This document shows, piece by piece, positions 63,238 to 64,000 of a stretch of 64,000 nt of DNA. Made by a program: the position numbers and the translations under genes. The notes below the pieces were generated by a model that worked only from the letters and a program-made list of their open reading frames with translations, ran no database searches and was not told the DNA's origin. The first letter of the stretch is position 1; each line of letters begins with the position of its first letter. Origin of the DNA: Bacteroidetes bacterium MED-G17 (GTDB lineage: Bacteria > Bacteroidota > Bacteroidia > NS11-12g > UBA9320). The stretch is from assembly GCA_002457675.1 (NCBI GenBank), contig NTKK01000002.1, forward strand, positions 124,001 through 188,000, read 5' to 3'.

Positions 63238-64000
63238 AATTTGCCGGTCTCTATTTTGGCTAGGTCTGCTCTCTTTATTGTCCTGTTCATCTGGTCGGCA
63301 AGTACAGATCAAAAAAGATTCAGATCAAAATAAGTTTGATAATCAAGCATTTGAATTGGCCTATTATTTAGGAGCAAAAAATAAAATTAAAGGAGACAAA
63401 CTAAAAGCGATGGAATATTTCCAAAATGCCATTGCAATAAACAAAAGGTGTCATGCATGCTATTACCAAATGTCTCTGCTGTCCGAAAGTAAATATGAAG
63501 CACTAGCGCATATACAAAATGCACTTTTAATCAACCCCAATTACAACAAATGGTATATTATTCAACTTGCGGAAGTATATGAAAAAAACGAAAAATGGGA
63601 CAAAGCAACAGCCTGTTATGAACTTCTTGCAAAAATGGAATCTAATGACAATGAAAGCGCTTGCCAATTTAAAGAGGCAGCCGCTAAAAACGCGGTATTA
63701 AACAAGAATATTAAAAAGGCTATACAAATTTATGCAGGTTACCAGCAGGAATGTGGATTGAACAAATCCATTGTAAAAGGTATGTTGTTGTGTTTCGAAT
63801 ATTTAGGTAAAAAGGAAAAAGCCATTCAAACTTTATATTTATGGAAAAAGCAAAACTTAAATCCAGCTAATGAAATGCTTTTGGCCCAGACTTTTTTGAG
63901 TTATGGAATACCAGAAGAAGCAGAAGAGCTTAGTTTAAAAGTTTTGAACATCCAAGAGTATAAAGGGGATGCTGCCCTTTTGTTATTCAACATTAAGCTC
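63212..64000 (+). CDS. TPR-repeat lipoprotein, truncated by the window end
   Basis: The frame is open from GTG 63212 to the end of the window (263 codons). The product has a basic N-region, a hydrophobic run (LFWLGLLSLLS) and the lipobox LLSC at about residue 25, then TPR units (DKLKAMEYFQNAIAINK, YEALAHIQNALLINP, AELSLKVLN-type). The start overlaps the nucleotidyltransferase by 26 bases. The order flippase-dut-nucleotidyltransferase-TPR is one I remember from other Bacteroidota, often followed by a murein-hydrolase regulator. Confidence 0.75.
   Translation, partial: MIILPKENKICRSLFWLGLLSLLSCSSGRQVQIKKDSDQNKFDNQAFELAYYLGAKNKIKGDKLKAMEYFQNAIAINKRCHACYYQMSLLSESKYEALAHIQNALLINPNYNKWYIIQLAEVYEKNEKWDKATACYELLAKMESNDNESACQFKEAAAKNAVLNKNIKKAIQIYAGYQQECGLNKSIVKGMLLCFEYLGKKEKAIQTLYLWKKQNLNPANEMLLAQTFLSYGIPEEAEELSLKVLNIQEYKGDAALLLFNIKL

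Overview
The window looks like ordinary chromosomal core genome of a member of the Bacteroidota. The evidence is: type IX secretion C-terminal sorting signals of both kinds (type B at the end of the 7977..9605 gene, type A at the end of the 55844..56986 gene), a TonB-dependent receptor paired with a DUF4249 lipoprotein, a fused alpha/beta 2-oxoacid dehydrogenase E1, the TAnnTTTG promoter box in front of several genes, weak or absent Shine-Dalgarno sequences, and AT-rich DNA with many GTG and TTG starts. I see no prophage, intact insertion sequence, CRISPR array, secretion island or defence island.

Layout. 0-3 kb: start of an exported protein, the initiator tRNA gene, then era-der and a tiny acidic lipoprotein. 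3-9.6 kb (minus strand): pheS, and an operon of a type IX-secreted protein, ybeY, mnmG and an Ig-like lipoprotein. This operon carries one near-perfect parS site and one parS-like site. 9.6-12.2 kb (plus): rluB-like gene, Omp28-like lipoprotein, xer recombinase. 12.2-15.8 kb (minus): CPBP protease and cdsA, then glutamate dehydrogenase and psd. 15.8-29.9 kb: dusB, an outer-membrane protein, a GH3-family protein, carB, a frameshifted SnoaL-like gene, a DUF3050 protein, a glycosyltransferase, mnmA, purK and DUF2461. 29.9-35.5 kb: purS and pssA, the receptor/DUF4249 pair, YceI, and an archaeal-type GGGP-synthase-family gene. 35.7-39.1 kb: B12-dependent ribonucleotide reductase, with DnaA-box-like sites upstream. 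39.2-42 kb: an XRE regulator with a tandem repeat upstream, an unassigned 0.5 kb, then a sugar nucleotidyltransferase, purE and DUF3109. 42-51.8 kb: glyA, a SulP transporter, an outer-membrane protein/lipoprotein pair, thiamine pyrophosphokinase, a methyltransferase and a GT-C-like membrane protein. 51.8-64 kb: guaB, a TPR protein, SprT, a secreted esterase, DUF2490, fused E1, then flippase, dut, a second sugar nucleotidyltransferase and a TPR lipoprotein that runs off the end.

How the genes work together. cdsA, pssA and psd make a complete CDP-diacylglycerol to phosphatidylserine to phosphatidylethanolamine route, scattered over 18 kb. purK, purE, purS and guaB are purine genes at four separate places. 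mnmG, mnmA, dusB, rluB, ybeY, era and der all act on tRNA, rRNA or the ribosome. carB, glyA, nrdJ and dut feed nucleotide metabolism.

The signals most worth checking are not a new gene cluster but DNA-level ones. They are the two parS-like sites at the ybeY/mnmG locus, the DnaA-box-like group in front of nrdJ, the palindrome that gives two convergent genes the same C-terminal residues, the tandem repeat in front of the XRE gene, and the one-base frameshift in the SnoaL-like gene. I did not find a convincing undescribed multi-gene system.
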